Shown here: in pieces, positions 50,194 to 59,785 of the stretch | Layout of the letters: each line of letters starts with the position of its first letter | How positions within the stretch are numbered: position 1 is the stretch's first letter | Assembly (NCBI RefSeq): GCF_016909075.1 | Contig: NZ_JAFBFC010000001.1 | Location: 620,001 to 684,000, forward strand | Direction: 5' to 3' | Origin: Priestia iocasae | Lineage (GTDB): Bacteria > Bacillota > Bacilli > Bacillales > Bacillaceae_H | Length of the DNA: 64,000 bases | Made by a program: the position numbers and the translations under genes | Notes under the pieces: model-generated | Told to the model about the DNA's origin: nothing | Database searches by the model: none | The model's input: the letters and a program-made list of their open reading frames with translations, nothing else

Positions 50194-51870
50194 ATGATTG
50201 TTTCATCTTTTCAGCATTTTTTTCAGGAAGAAGTGATGAAGCAAAGTAAAAATGTTCACTTAACAAAGGGCGATTTCGTGCAAGGGAAAATCGTCAAACT
50301 ATTCTCGAATCATACGGCTCTAGTACATATCAATGACATGTCTCTAGTTGCTAAGTTAGAAACGGCGTTATCTGTTCAACAGCAATATTGGTTTGAGGTA
50401 AAGGGAACAACATTGAGTGGTCCTCACTTAAAAGTACTTTCACATGTAGGTCCCTCTCCTAATGGGAACGAACTAGATAAGCAACAAGTAGAGTTATTAA
50501 GAGAATTACAACTACCGGCTACTAGAGGGAATAAGGAGTTGGTTTCTTTCCTAACCGAAAAAGGGTTACCTCTTTCAAAGCAAAAGGTAGTAGATCTAAG
50601 TAACCTTTTTATAGATAAAAAACTGTCAGCACAAGACAAACAAGTTGTAGAAAAGCTAATTGAAATGAAACTACCCATTACGAATGAAACGTTTCAAGCC
50701 GTTTCAGCTATTCAAAAGGGTTCTCATTTATCAGCTGACCTTGTAAAGCTTCAACAGCTCTTAGTGCAAAATAATGTACAAGAAGCAATTCCTTTACAAA
50801 AAATGATTGCGACCTTAACACAGCCTTTTTCCGTTCGTGAAGGCGAGGATAGACTTGCGTCTTTAGTTAAAACATGGTTATCGACTACTCATACTAATAA
50901 TCAGCAGGAAAACCAGGCTTTTTCTATGATGAGGCAGTCACATGTTATTCCAAAAGAGATGTCCGAACAAAGAGCCTTAGCGCATCTAATGCGTTATTTT
51001 AACATTGAGGGTTCTAGTAATAACCAGAATTTATATGACGTGTTATTTAGCCAAAAAAATGCTATTCAAGGGCAAGGGGGCTATTCACTTTCAGCAGCAT
51101 TGAAAGAAATGGTAGCGTCTTTTTATGTAAAAGATGGAGCGATAGAAGAAATTGACATTGAAAGTAAATTGGAACAGCTAGGAAAAACCATTTTTACGAA
51201 TGAGCAACAATCTCTTTTACTTACTCAATCCGAAAAGCGAAGCGCACATTCAATGTTTTATAAAGCAATTATGCAAGTAATTGAATCGTTAGGATTGCAG
51301 CATGAAGTGAATGTGGTCGCTTCTTTAAAAGATCATCAAGAACACACACAATCGTTAAAAAGCTTATTATTACAAGCTCAACAGACCTTACCACCTTCGC
51401 CAACGTTGGAAGTAGTTGAACAGCTTGTTCATAAGTTAACAGGAATTCAATTGTTAAATCAAGACCAAGGACCTCTCACAACAATTTATATGCAAATGCC
51501 TCTTCATATTGGACAAGGCTTAAAAGACGTGACCATACAATGGAATGGACGAAAGAAAGAGAACGGCCAAATTGATTCAAACTATTGTCATATTTTATTT
51601 TATCTCTGTTTAGATGAAATGAAAGAAACTGTTATTGATGTGACTGTACAAAATCGAATTGTTACTGTTCATATCATCAATGAAGCAGTTGACAAAGTAT
51701 CGCCTTTAGCAGAGGCGATGAAAGCCACATTACAAAGCGGACTTAATGAGCTTCAATATAAATTATCAGAAGTGAAAGTGTTAGGAACAATGAAAAAGCA
51801 GGTTAAACATCATCAGTCAGCTATAAAAACATCGCATTCTTATGAAGGAGGGTTAGACATCCGTATATGA
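50194..51870 (+). CDS. YlqG-like protein with FliK-like C-terminal domain
   Basis: A 558-residue protein without a signal peptide or membrane helix. The N-terminal 430 residues are Gln/Leu/Ser-rich and low in obvious motifs. The last part, about 431-533 (MPLHIGQGLKDVTIQW to LSEVKVLG), has the alternating beta-strand and helix pattern of the flagellar hook-length control (FliK) C-terminal domain. It overlaps ylqH, a FlhB C-domain homolog. GGAGAGAAG precedes the ATG. The function is unproven; the pairing suggests a role in flagellar or flagellum-like export control. Family assignment is by my reading of the sequence. Confidence 0.6.
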   Translation: MIVSSFQHFFQEEVMKQSKNVHLTKGDFVQGKIVKLFSNHTALVHINDMSLVAKLETALSVQQQYWFEVKGTTLSGPHLKVLSHVGPSPNGNELDKQQVELLRELQLPATRGNKELVSFLTEKGLPLSKQKVVDLSNLFIDKKLSAQDKQVVEKLIEMKLPITNETFQAVSAIQKGSHLSADLVKLQQLLVQNNVQEAIPLQKMIATLTQPFSVREGEDRLASLVKTWLSTTHTNNQQENQAFSMMRQSHVIPKEMSEQRALAHLMRYFNIEGSSNNQNLYDVLFSQKNAIQGQGGYSLSAALKEMVASFYVKDGAIEEIDIESKLEQLGKTIFTNEQQSLLLTQSEKRSAHSMFYKAIMQVIESLGLQHEVNVVASLKDHQEHTQSLKSLLLQAQQTLPPSPTLEVVEQLVHKLTGIQLLNQDQGPLTTIYMQMPLHIGQGLKDVTIQWNGRKKENGQIDSNYCHILFYLCLDEMKETVIDVTVQNRIVTVHIINEAVDKVSPLAEAMKATLQSGLNELQYKLSEVKVLGTMKKQVKHHQSAIKTSHSYEGGLDIRI

Positions 51871-52139
51871 CAAGAGAGATTAAACGTAAAGAGGCTGTTG
51901 CGCTATCGTATGAGCCATTGAAAGATGGAGCACCTCAAGTTGTGGCAAAAGGAAAAGGATTTGTAGCAGATAACATCATTAGTGAAGCAAAAGAGCATGG
52001 TGTACCCCTTCAAGAAGACGCCACATTAGTAGAATTACTCGGTCAACTTACCATTAACGAAAAGATTCCAGAAGAACTTTATCAAGCAGTGGCGGAGATT
52101 TTTGCATTTGTGTATAAGATTGATCAACGAATGAAATAA
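51867..52139 (+). CDS. FlhB C-terminal-domain homolog (YlqH)
   Basis: A 90-residue soluble protein like the cytoplasmic domain of the flagellar export protein FlhB: AVALSYEPLKDGAPQVVAKG, EHGVPLQEDATL and KIPEELYQAVAEIFAFVYKI align with FlhB. The NPTH autocleavage motif of FlhB is replaced by KRKE just before AVALSYEP, so it cannot self-cleave in the usual way. The ATG overlaps the ylqG stop, which links their synthesis. It has no membrane segment. Confidence 0.88.
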   Translation: MTREIKRKEAVALSYEPLKDGAPQVVAKGKGFVADNIISEAKEHGVPLQEDATLVELLGQLTINEKIPEELYQAVAEIFAFVYKIDQRMK

Positions 52140-52162
52140 AGGTTTTAGATAGGGAGGACAGT

Positions 52163-52867
52163 ATGGCTTTACTAGGTGCAATTGTTAATGGTCTATGTAT
52201 TATCGGTGGTACACTTATTGGGAGGTTTCTAAGTCGTATTCCAGATAGAATAAAAGAAACAGTAATGATGGGAATCGGTTTATCTGTTACTATATTAGGA
52301 ATTCAAATGGGCCTAAAAAGTGAACAGTTTTTAATTGTCATTTTTAGCTTGGTTATTGGGGCCGTTATTGGTGAATGGTTGGACATTGATAAAGCTTTAA
52401 ACAAAGTGGGGAATTGGTTAGAAGAAAAAGTTGGTACATCAGAAGGAGGAGGGGTTGCAAAAGGTTTTGTGACGGCTACGTTAATCTTTGTTATAGGTGC
52501 GATGGCTATTATAGGAGCCTTAGATAGCGGAATTCGAGGCAATCACAGTGTACTCTATACAAAGTCCATCATTGATGGGTTTACAAGTCTTATATTAGCT
52601 ACGACATTAGGAATTGGTGTGTTATTTTCGTTTATTCCTGTTGTTTTATACGAAGGATCTATCGCTCTTTTTGCCACGCAAATTGAAAAGTGGATTCCTG
52701 CTCAGTTAATGGATTCATTTATTTTAGAAATGACAGCAACAGGAGGATTAATGATTGTTGCTATCGGCTTGAATCTTCTAGGAATAACAGCTATTAGAGT
52801 AGCGAATTTACTTCCAGCTATCTTAGTTGTTGCTATTCTTACTGCTCTTTTGTACAGATTCTTATAA
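52163..52867 (+). CDS. DUF554 family membrane protein
   Basis: A 234-residue polytopic membrane protein with about seven hydrophobic segments. It has the family features GAIVNGLCIIGGTLIGRFL, GAVIGEWLDIDKALN, TLIFVIGAMAIIGALDSGIRG and a conserved KSIIDGFTSLILA. GGGAGG precedes the ATG. Function is unknown (relatives are YdfK of Bacillus and YqgA of E. coli). It starts 23 bases after ylqH, likely in the same transcript, and is extra compared with B. subtilis, where sucC follows ylqH as I recall. Confidence 0.88.
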   Translation: MALLGAIVNGLCIIGGTLIGRFLSRIPDRIKETVMMGIGLSVTILGIQMGLKSEQFLIVIFSLVIGAVIGEWLDIDKALNKVGNWLEEKVGTSEGGGVAKGFVTATLIFVIGAMAIIGALDSGIRGNHSVLYTKSIIDGFTSLILATTLGIGVLFSFIPVVLYEGSIALFATQIEKWIPAQLMDSFILEMTATGGLMIVAIGLNLLGITAIRVANLLPAILVVAILTALLYRFL

Positions 52868-52955
52868 AATAGTTAGGAGATTTGTGTAATTTTCACAAAA
52901 AAGACGTATCGTTATAAGTATTTTCTCAGAATCTTTATATTTTTTTGTAGAATAG

Positions 52956-52983
52956 TAGACAATTAGACAATTGTTCTTATACA
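52956..52983 (+). promoter_or_regulatory. candidate sigma-A promoter for sucCD
   Basis: TAGACA, 16-base spacer, TATACA. Predicted transcription start is at about 52990. Confidence 0.5.
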
Positions 52984-52999
52984 ATGAAAGCGCAGTCTA
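52984..52999 (+). promoter_or_regulatory. candidate cre site at the sucCD transcription start
   Basis: ATGAAAGCGCAGTCTA matches the 16-base CcpA consensus WTGNNARCGNWWWCAW with two differences and lies where bound CcpA would block initiation. Confidence 0.4.
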
Positions 53000-53033
53000 T
53001 TTTATCTGTTTACATATGATAGGAGGATGGGAA

Positions 53034-54194
53034 ATGAATATCCATGAGTATCAAGGGAAAGAGGTCCTCAGAAAATATGGGGTTGCTGTTCCAAACGGTC
53101 GTGTAGCATTTACAGTTGAAGAAGCAGTTGAAGCAGCAAAAGAGTTAGGTTCTACAGTGACGGTAGTTAAAGCGCAAATTCACGCAGGGGGTCGCGGTAA
53201 AGCAGGTGGCGTGAAAGTAGCGAAAAGCATAGAAGAAGTACGTACATATGCAGAAGAGATTTTAGGTAAAACGCTTATTACACACCAAACAGGTCCTGAA
53301 GGAAAAGAAGTAAAACGCTTACTTGTTGAAGAAGGTTGCGATATTAAAAAAGAGTATTACATTGGATTAGTATTGGATCGTGCCACTTCTCAAGTTGTAT
53401 TAATGGGCTCAGAAGAAGGTGGAACAGAAATTGAAGAGGTAGCTGAAAAAACACCTGAAAAGATCTTTAAAGAGTATGTAGATCCAGCTATCGGTTTACA
53501 AGGTTTTCAAGCTCGTCGTTTAGCATTTAATATTAATATCCCAAGAGAGCTTGTTGGAAAAGCAGTTAAATTCATGATGGGCTTATACACAGCGTTTGTG
53601 GAAAAGGATTGTTCAATTGCTGAAATTAACCCGCTTGTTGTAACAGGTGACGGAAATGTAATGGCGCTTGATGCAAAATTAAACTTTGATTCAAATGCTT
53701 TATATCGTCAAAAGGACGTTTTAGAATATCGCGATTTAGAAGAAGAAGATGCAAAAGAGATTGAAGCGTCTAAATATGACTTAAGCTATATTTCATTAGA
53801 TGGAAATATTGGTTGCATGGTTAATGGTGCAGGTCTTGCGATGGCTACGATGGATATTATTAAGCACTACGGCGGCGAACCGGCAAACTTCCTAGATGTA
53901 GGAGGCGGTGCAACAGCAGAGAAAGTAACAGAAGCCTTTAAAATCATTTTATCTGACCAAAGCGTAAAAGGTATTTTCGTTAATATTTTTGGTGGTATTA
54001 TGAAGTGTGATGTTATTGCTTCAGGTGTAGTAGAAGCAACGAAACAAGTAGGCTTAAACTTACCACTAGTTGTACGTTTAGAAGGAACAAACGTTGATCT
54101 TGGTAAGAAAATTTTAGAAGAATCTGGCCTTAATATTACAGCTGCAGAGTCTATGGCAGACGGTGCACAAAAAATTGTTTCACTAGTGAAGTAG
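53034..54194 (+). CDS. sucC: succinyl-CoA synthetase (ADP-forming) beta subunit
   Basis: TCA-cycle enzyme making succinate and ATP (or the reverse) with SucD. The 386-residue ATP-grasp protein starts [20 protein letters not shown] and has [27 protein letters not shown] and [24 protein letters not shown] precedes the ATG at 53034; the in-frame upstream extension to 52971 covers the promoter and is not coding. Confidence 0.97.
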   Translation: MNIHEYQGKEVLRKYGVAVPNGRVAFTVEEAVEAAKELGSTVTVVKAQIHAGGRGKAGGVKVAKSIEEVRTYAEEILGKTLITHQTGPEGKEVKRLLVEEGCDIKKEYYIGLVLDRATSQVVLMGSEEGGTEIEEVAEKTPEKIFKEYVDPAIGLQGFQARRLAFNINIPRELVGKAVKFMMGLYTAFVEKDCSIAEINPLVVTGDGNVMALDAKLNFDSNALYRQKDVLEYRDLEEEDAKEIEASKYDLSYISLDGNIGCMVNGAGLAMATMDIIKHYGGEPANFLDVGGGATAEKVTEAFKIILSDQSVKGIFVNIFGGIMKCDVIASGVVEATKQVGLNLPLVVRLEGTNVDLGKKILEESGLNITAAESMADGAQKIVSLVK

Positions 54195-54212
54195 AAAGGC
54201 AGGGGGATAGGA

Positions 54213-55115
54213 ATGAGCGTATTTATTAATAAAGACACAAAGGTCATTGTACAAGGAATTACAGGTGGAGTAGGTTTATTTCATACAACACAAATGCTTG
54301 AGTACGGTACAAAAATCGTAGGTGGTGTAACTCCTGGTAAAGGTGGAACAGAGGTAGAAGGTGTACCTGTATTTGATACAGTAACAGATGCAAAAGCTCA
54401 AACAGGTGCGAATGCGTCTGTTGTTTACGTGCCACCTGCATTTGCGGCAGATGCAATTATGGAAGCGGTAGATGCTGATTTAGATCTTGTTATTTGTATC
54501 ACAGAAGGTATTCCTGTTTTAGATATGGTAAAAGTAAAGCGTTACATGGAAGGAAAACGTACACGCTTAGTAGGTCCAAACTGCCCGGGTGTTATCACAC
54601 CAGAAGAATGTAAAATTGGTATCATGCCTGGTTATATTCATAAGAAGGGTCATGTTGGCGTTGTATCACGTTCTGGTACATTAACGTATGAAGCTGTTCA
54701 TCAATTATCAGAAGCTGGTATTGGTCAATCTACAGCTGTTGGTATTGGTGGAGACCCAGTAAACGGGACTAACTTTATTGATGTATTAAAAGCATTCAAT
54801 GAAGATGAAGACACATATGCTGTTATCATGATCGGTGAGATTGGTGGAACGGCAGAAGAAGAAGCAGCTGAGTGGGTAAAAGCCAATATGACAAAGCCTG
54901 TTGTAGGATTCATTGGTGGTCAAACAGCACCTCCAGGAAAACGCATGGGTCATGCTGGAGCAATTATTTCAGGTGGTAAAGGCACAGCAGCAGAAAAGAT
55001 TAAAACGATGAATGAGTGTGGAATTAAAGTAGCAGAAACACCATCTGTTATGGGACAAACGCTTATTTCCGTTTTAAAAGAAAAAGACCTTTATGAAAAG
55101 TGTAAAACACACTAA
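54213..55115 (+). CDS. sucD: succinyl-CoA synthetase (ADP-forming) alpha subunit
   Basis: Binds CoA and carries the phosphohistidine. The 300-residue protein has [13 protein letters not shown] (CoA loop), [20 protein letters not shown], and [14 protein letters not shown] with the catalytic His. It lies 18 bases after sucC with GCAGGGGGAT ahead of its ATG. Confidence 0.97.
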   Translation: MSVFINKDTKVIVQGITGGVGLFHTTQMLEYGTKIVGGVTPGKGGTEVEGVPVFDTVTDAKAQTGANASVVYVPPAFAADAIMEAVDADLDLVICITEGIPVLDMVKVKRYMEGKRTRLVGPNCPGVITPEECKIGIMPGYIHKKGHVGVVSRSGTLTYEAVHQLSEAGIGQSTAVGIGGDPVNGTNFIDVLKAFNEDEDTYAVIMIGEIGGTAEEEAAEWVKANMTKPVVGFIGGQTAPPGKRMGHAGAIISGGKGTAAEKIKTMNECGIKVAETPSVMGQTLISVLKEKDLYEKCKTH

Positions 55116-55122
55116 AAAGTTG

Positions 55123-55158
55123 AACAAAATAGTCTCCATTACTGGGGGCTATTTTGTG
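55123..55158 (+). terminator. hairpin terminator after sucD
   Basis: Left arm CAAAATAGTCTCC and right arm GGGGGCTATTTTG pair with G-U pairs and a six-base loop; the U-tract is weak. Confidence 0.65.
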
Positions 55159-55223
55159 CTGTCTTTAAGTTTATGTAAAATCCCTAGCTAATTAACCTTC
55201 ACCTAGTAAGAAAAAAGTCTCGG

Positions 55224-55252
55224 TTGAAAAGATAGAAATACAAGGCTTTAAA
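55224..55252 (+). promoter_or_regulatory. candidate sigma-A promoter for dprA
   Basis: TTGAAA, 17-base spacer, TTTAAA, 19 bases before the dprA start. No convincing ComK box was found. Confidence 0.4.
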
Positions 55253-55270
55253 TTTGATAGGAGGTTTATA

Positions 55271-56143
55271 ATGGATCTTGAAATAAAAACAAAACTTATT
55301 CATTTAACACATTGCCCTTATATGACATGGAAAGCCATTTATACGCTATTTCAATACGATCCTTCATTAGAAAATTTGTATCAATATTCCTCTAAAGACT
55401 TCCAAAATCTTTTCTCCTTCTCTCAAGAACGAGCAAATCGCTTAAAAAAAGATTTGCAAACTATTCCAATACAAGCTATTCTAGATAATTATGAAGCGGA
55501 ACAAATTCACTGCATAACAATTTTTGATAACTGTTATCCGGAGCTTCTGCGAAATATTTACGATCCGCCTTGGGTTTTATATGCCAAAGGAGATCAATCT
55601 CTATTAAAATATAAGAAAGTAATCAGTGTAGTAGGAACTCGTCATCCGACTTCATATGGTCATGATGCGTTAAAAGCTGTTATAGATCCTCTTTTGAAAA
55701 AAGATTGGCTGATTGTTAGCGGTTTAGCAGAAGGTATTGATACAATTGCTCATGAGTTAGCTATTGGGGCAAAAAGCAGGACAATTGCCGTTTTGGGTAG
55801 TGGAATTTATAATATTTATCCAAGTAAGAATAAATCCTTAGCCAAGCTAATAGCTGATCAACACTTATTGCTGTCAGAATACCCACCCACATTTAAACCG
55901 CAAAAGTGGTATTTTCCAATGCGTAATCGAATTATAAGTGGTCTAACATTAGGAACAGTGGTAGTCCAAGCAAAAGAGCGTAGCGGTTCCTTTATTACAG
56001 CTGATCAAGCCCTACAACAAGGACGTGAAGTATTCGCTATACCTGGGTCTATATTTGACGAAACATCACGAGGAACAAATAGGCTCATTCAATTAGGAGC
56101 CAAACTTATTTTAACGGCTGAAGATATACGTGAAGAGTTATAA
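55271..56143 (+). CDS. dprA: DNA-processing protein DprA
   Basis: Loads RecA on incoming single strands in natural transformation; also called Smf. The 290-residue protein has a SAM-like N-terminal region, then a Rossmann fold with SVVGTRHPTSYG, VSGLAEGIDTIAH, VLGSGIYNIYP, FPMRNRIISGL and EVFAIPGSIFDETSRGTNRLI. GGAGG precedes the ATG. Codon use is slightly AT-richer than its neighbours, without other signs of transfer. Confidence 0.95.
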   Translation: MDLEIKTKLIHLTHCPYMTWKAIYTLFQYDPSLENLYQYSSKDFQNLFSFSQERANRLKKDLQTIPIQAILDNYEAEQIHCITIFDNCYPELLRNIYDPPWVLYAKGDQSLLKYKKVISVVGTRHPTSYGHDALKAVIDPLLKKDWLIVSGLAEGIDTIAHELAIGAKSRTIAVLGSGIYNIYPSKNKSLAKLIADQHLLLSEYPPTFKPQKWYFPMRNRIISGLTLGTVVVQAKERSGSFITADQALQQGREVFAIPGSIFDETSRGTNRLIQLGAKLILTAEDIREEL

Positions 56144-56191
56144 ATGAATAAAAGTAAATAAAATAGTCAATAACAATTTATTAATTCGAGT

Positions 56192-56220
56192 TTGACAAAT
56201 TGTATGAGAATATTTAATAA
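56192..56220 (+). promoter_or_regulatory. sigma-A promoter for topA
   Basis: Perfect TTGACA, 17-base spacer, TAATAA, 42 bases before topA. Confidence 0.8.
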
Positions 56221-56261
56221 TAATGAAGATTTTATTTTACCTCTTGAGGAGGAACAAATAG

Positions 56262-58337
56262 ATGTCTGACTACCTAGTTATTGTAGAGTCGCCAGCAAAG
56301 GCAAAGACAATTGAACGTTATTTAGGAAAAAAGTATAAAGTAAAAGCATCAATGGGCCATGTTCGAGATTTACCAAAAAGCCAAATGGGCATTGACATTG
56401 AACATGAATTTGAACCTAAGTACATTACGATTAGAGGAAAAGGCCCAGTATTAAAAGAGTTAAAGACAGCTGCTAAGAAAGCAAAGAAAATCTATTTAGC
56501 AGCCGATCCAGACCGTGAAGGGGAAGCAATCGCCTGGCATTTAGCACATAGTCTAGATATAGATGTTACATCTGATTGCAGAGTGGTATTTAATGAGATT
56601 ACAAAAGATGCCATTAAAGAGTCATTTAAACATCCACGTGCAATTAATATGGACTTAGTAGATGCTCAGCAAGCTCGTCGTATACTTGACCGTCTTGTTG
56701 GTTATAACATGAGTCCATTGTTATGGAAAAAGGTAAAAAAAGGTCTAAGTGCTGGTCGAGTACAAACTGTAGCTGTTCGTTTAATTATTGAGCGTGAACA
56801 AGAAATAGCGAGCTTTGAACCCCAAGAGTATTGGACTGTGAACGCTTCTTTCCAAAAAGATAATGATCAATTTGAAGGAAGTTTAATTGAGTATAAAGGA
56901 AAGAAAGTAGACCTTTCGAATGAAGAAGATGTTCAACGTATTCTTAAAAACGTCGAAGGTAATGAATTTTCGATTACGAAAGTAACGAAAAAAGAGCGTA
57001 AACGTAACCCAGCTCCTCCTTTTACAACATCATCGTTGCAACAAGAAGCTGCCAGAAAGCTTAACTTTAGAGCGAAAAAGACGATGATGATTGCACAGCA
57101 ATTATATGAAGGAATTGACCTTGGTAAAGAAGGTACAGTTGGTTTGATTACGTATATGCGTACAGACTCTACTCGAATTTCAGAGACAGCGCAATTAGAA
57201 GCAAATGAATACATTGTAAATGCGTTTGGTAAAGAGTATGGCATGAACGAGAAGAGAAAAGAAAAAAAGAGTGCAAAATCTCAAGATGCTCATGAGGCCA
57301 TTCGCCCAACAGGTACAATGCGTAAGCCGAATGAAATTAAAGAATATTTATCAAGAGATCAATATCGTTTGTATAAGCTAGTTTGGGAACGTTTTGTGGC
57401 AAGTCAAATGGCTCCAGCCATTATGGATACAATGTCAGTAGACTTAAATAATTCTGATGTTGTTTTCCGTGCAAATGGATCCAAAGTGAAATTTCCAGGG
57501 TTTATGAAAGTGTATGTGGAAGGTAGCGATGATCAGGTAGAGGAAAAAGAAAACATGTTACCGAACCTAGAAGAAGGCGAAACCGCTTACTCTAAAGACA
57601 TTGAACCGAAACAACATTTTACTCAACCACCTCCACGATACACGGAGGCTAGACTTGTTAAAACATTGGAAGAGCTTGGTATTGGCAGGCCGTCTACATA
57701 TGCTCCTACTCTTGACACAGTTCAAAAAAGAGGGTATGTTGCTTTAGACAACAAACGTTTTGTTCCTACAGAGCTTGGTGAGATTGTATTAGAGCTAATT
57801 CTGGAATTCTTTCCAGAAATTATCGATGTAGAATTCACTGCAAAAATGGAAACAAGTCTTGATGATATCGAGGATGGTCAAGTAGAATGGATAAAGGTTA
57901 TTGATGATTTCTACAAAGACTTCGAAACCCGTCTTGAAAAAGCAGAAAAAGAGATGAAAGAAGTAGAAATTAAAGATGAACCTGCAGGAGAAGATTGTGA
58001 AGAGTGTGGATCACCCATGGTCTTTAAAATGGGACGTTACGGAAAATTTATGGCATGTTCAAATTTTCCAGACTGTCGCAATACAAAACCAATTGTAAAA
58101 GAGATTGGTGTAAAATGTCCTAAATGTGAAGAAGGTAACATCGTAGAGCGGAAGTCGAAAAAGAAGCGAATGTTTTATGGATGTGACCGTTTTCCAAGTT
58201 GTGACTTTGTTTCTTGGGATAAGCCGATTGCAAGGAAATGTCCGAAGTGTGAAAGCTTGTTAGTAGAAAAGAAACAAAAGAAAGGTACCCAAGTTACTTG
58301 TACAGGTTGCGACTATAAAGAAGAACCACAAGGATAA
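56262..58337 (+). CDS. topA: DNA topoisomerase I
   Basis: Type IA enzyme that relaxes negative supercoils. The 691-residue protein has an N-terminal TOPRIM domain ([32 protein letters not shown]), the catalytic Tyr in [14 protein letters not shown], and C-terminal zinc ribbons: CEECG...CSNFPDC, CPKCEE...CDRFPSC and CPKCES...CTGC. GAGGAGG precedes the ATG. Confidence 0.97.
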   Translation: MSDYLVIVESPAKAKTIERYLGKKYKVKASMGHVRDLPKSQMGIDIEHEFEPKYITIRGKGPVLKELKTAAKKAKKIYLAADPDREGEAIAWHLAHSLDIDVTSDCRVVFNEITKDAIKESFKHPRAINMDLVDAQQARRILDRLVGYNMSPLLWKKVKKGLSAGRVQTVAVRLIIEREQEIASFEPQEYWTVNASFQKDNDQFEGSLIEYKGKKVDLSNEEDVQRILKNVEGNEFSITKVTKKERKRNPAPPFTTSSLQQEAARKLNFRAKKTMMIAQQLYEGIDLGKEGTVGLITYMRTDSTRISETAQLEANEYIVNAFGKEYGMNEKRKEKKSAKSQDAHEAIRPTGTMRKPNEIKEYLSRDQYRLYKLVWERFVASQMAPAIMDTMSVDLNNSDVVFRANGSKVKFPGFMKVYVEGSDDQVEEKENMLPNLEEGETAYSKDIEPKQHFTQPPPRYTEARLVKTLEELGIGRPSTYAPTLDTVQKRGYVALDNKRFVPTELGEIVLELILEFFPEIIDVEFTAKMETSLDDIEDGQVEWIKVIDDFYKDFETRLEKAEKEMKEVEIKDEPAGEDCEECGSPMVFKMGRYGKFMACSNFPDCRNTKPIVKEIGVKCPKCEEGNIVERKSKKKRMFYGCDRFPSCDFVSWDKPIARKCPKCESLLVEKKQKKGTQVTCTGCDYKEEPQG

Positions 58338-58341
58338 AATG

Positions 58342-58372
58342 GTGAGCATATCGTTTGCTCACCTCTTTATAT
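58342..58372 (+). terminator. hairpin terminator after topA
   Basis: GGTGAGCA/TGCTCACC with a seven-base loop, then TCTTTATAT; the U-tract is imperfect. Confidence 0.6.
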
Positions 58373-58415
58373 GTCTTGATAAGATAGACAAGCATTAAAA
58401 ACTGGAGGCTATATA

Positions 58416-59720
58416 ATGAAAGAACAGGTAGTAAATGTCATTGGAGCAGGACTTGCTGGAAGTGAAGCGGCGTGGCAAATTGCTAAGCGTGGTGTAAAGG
58501 TTCGCTTATATGAAATGCGACCAGTGAAACAAACGCCTGCACATCATACAGATAAGTTTGCAGAACTAGTATGCAGTAACTCATTACGAGCAAATACACT
58601 AACGAATGCTGTTGGTGTGTTAAAAGAAGAAATGAGACACTTAGACTCTGTTATCATTAAGGCTGCTGATGCATGTTCAGTTCCAGCTGGTGGGGCGCTA
58701 GCAGTAGATCGTCATGAATTTGCGGCACATGTAACAGAAAGTGTGAAAAACCATCCAAACGTAACAGTTATTAATGAAGAAATCACGGAAATTCCAGAAG
58801 GGCCAACGGTTATTGCGACAGGACCGTTAACGTCACAAGCACTTTCAGAGCAACTTCGCTCATTAACGGGTGAAGATTACCTTTACTTCTATGATGCTGC
58901 TGCTCCAATTCTGGAAAAAGATAGCATTGATATGGATAAAGTATATTTAAAATCTCGCTATGATAAAGGTGAAGCTGCGTATTTAAACTGTCCAATGACA
59001 GAAGAAGAGTTTAATACATTTTATGAAGCGTTAATCTCTGCTGAAACTGTACCATTAAAAGAATTTGAAAAGGAAATTTATTTTGAGGGTTGTATGCCAA
59101 TTGAGGTTATGGCTCAGCGTGGTAAGAAAACGATGTTATTCGGTCCATTAAAGCCAGTTGGATTAGAAGACCCAAAGACAGGAAAAAGACCATATGCCGT
59201 TGTTCAACTTCGTCAAGATGATGCAGCGGGTACATTATATAATATTGTAGGGTTCCAAACACATTTAAAATGGGGAGCACAAAAAGAGGTACTCCGCTTA
59301 ATTCCAGGTTTAGAAAATGCGGAAGTCGTCCGCTATGGTGTTATGCATCGTAACACATTTATTAACTCTCCTAAATTGTTAAAACCAACTTATCAATACT
59401 GCGATCGCGATGATTTATTCTTTGCAGGACAAATGACAGGAGTAGAAGGATATGTGGAGTCAGCGGCGAGTGGTTTAATGGCAGGAATGAACGCTGCTCG
59501 TTTAGTATTAGGAGAAGAGTTAGCGGTATTACCACAAGAAACGGCAATTGGTAGCATGGCTCACTATATTACACATACAAACGCAAAAAATTTCCAACCA
59601 ATGAATGCCAATTTTGGTTTATTTAAAGACTTAGAAGTAAAGATTAAGAGTAAGCAAGAGCGAAATGAAGCTCATGCAAAAAGAGCATTAGAAACAATTC
59701 AGAATTTTATAAAAAAATAA
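58416..59720 (+). CDS. trmFO: folate-dependent tRNA (uracil-54-C5)-methyltransferase TrmFO
   Basis: FAD enzyme that makes ribothymidine 54 in tRNA using methylene-tetrahydrofolate; earlier called Gid. The 434-residue protein has [19 protein letters not shown] (FAD loop), [17 protein letters not shown], and [20 protein letters not shown] with a conserved Glu and Ser. CTGGAGG precedes the ATG. It lies between topA and xerC as in B. subtilis. Confidence 0.97.
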   Translation: MKEQVVNVIGAGLAGSEAAWQIAKRGVKVRLYEMRPVKQTPAHHTDKFAELVCSNSLRANTLTNAVGVLKEEMRHLDSVIIKAADACSVPAGGALAVDRHEFAAHVTESVKNHPNVTVINEEITEIPEGPTVIATGPLTSQALSEQLRSLTGEDYLYFYDAAAPILEKDSIDMDKVYLKSRYDKGEAAYLNCPMTEEEFNTFYEALISAETVPLKEFEKEIYFEGCMPIEVMAQRGKKTMLFGPLKPVGLEDPKTGKRPYAVVQLRQDDAAGTLYNIVGFQTHLKWGAQKEVLRLIPGLENAEVVRYGVMHRNTFINSPKLLKPTYQYCDRDDLFFAGQMTGVEGYVESAASGLMAGMNAARLVLGEELAVLPQETAIGSMAHYITHTNAKNFQPMNANFGLFKDLEVKIKSKQERNEAHAKRALETIQNFIKK

Positions 59721-59733
59721 ATGAAATTGTTTG

Positions 59734-59772
59734 CAAGGGCTACTAAATTGTGATAATATTTAGTAGCCCTTG
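59734..59772 (+). promoter_or_regulatory. strong hairpin between trmFO and xerC
   Basis: Perfect 15-bp stem CAAGGGCTACTAAAT/ATTTAGTAGCCCTTG with a nine-base loop. There is no U-tract; the stem ends one base before GAGGTGAT, the xerC ribosome binding site. It could be a 3'-end protector for trmFO or affect xerC translation. Confidence 0.6.
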
Positions 59773-59785
59773 TGAGGTGATAAGA

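Noticed and set aside
53867-54247. Minus-strand 126-codon frame across the sucC-sucD junction
   Set aside because: Shadow of two certain genes.
55170-55270. ComK box before dprA
   Set aside because: No pair of AAAA-N5-TTTT boxes at a permitted spacing was found.
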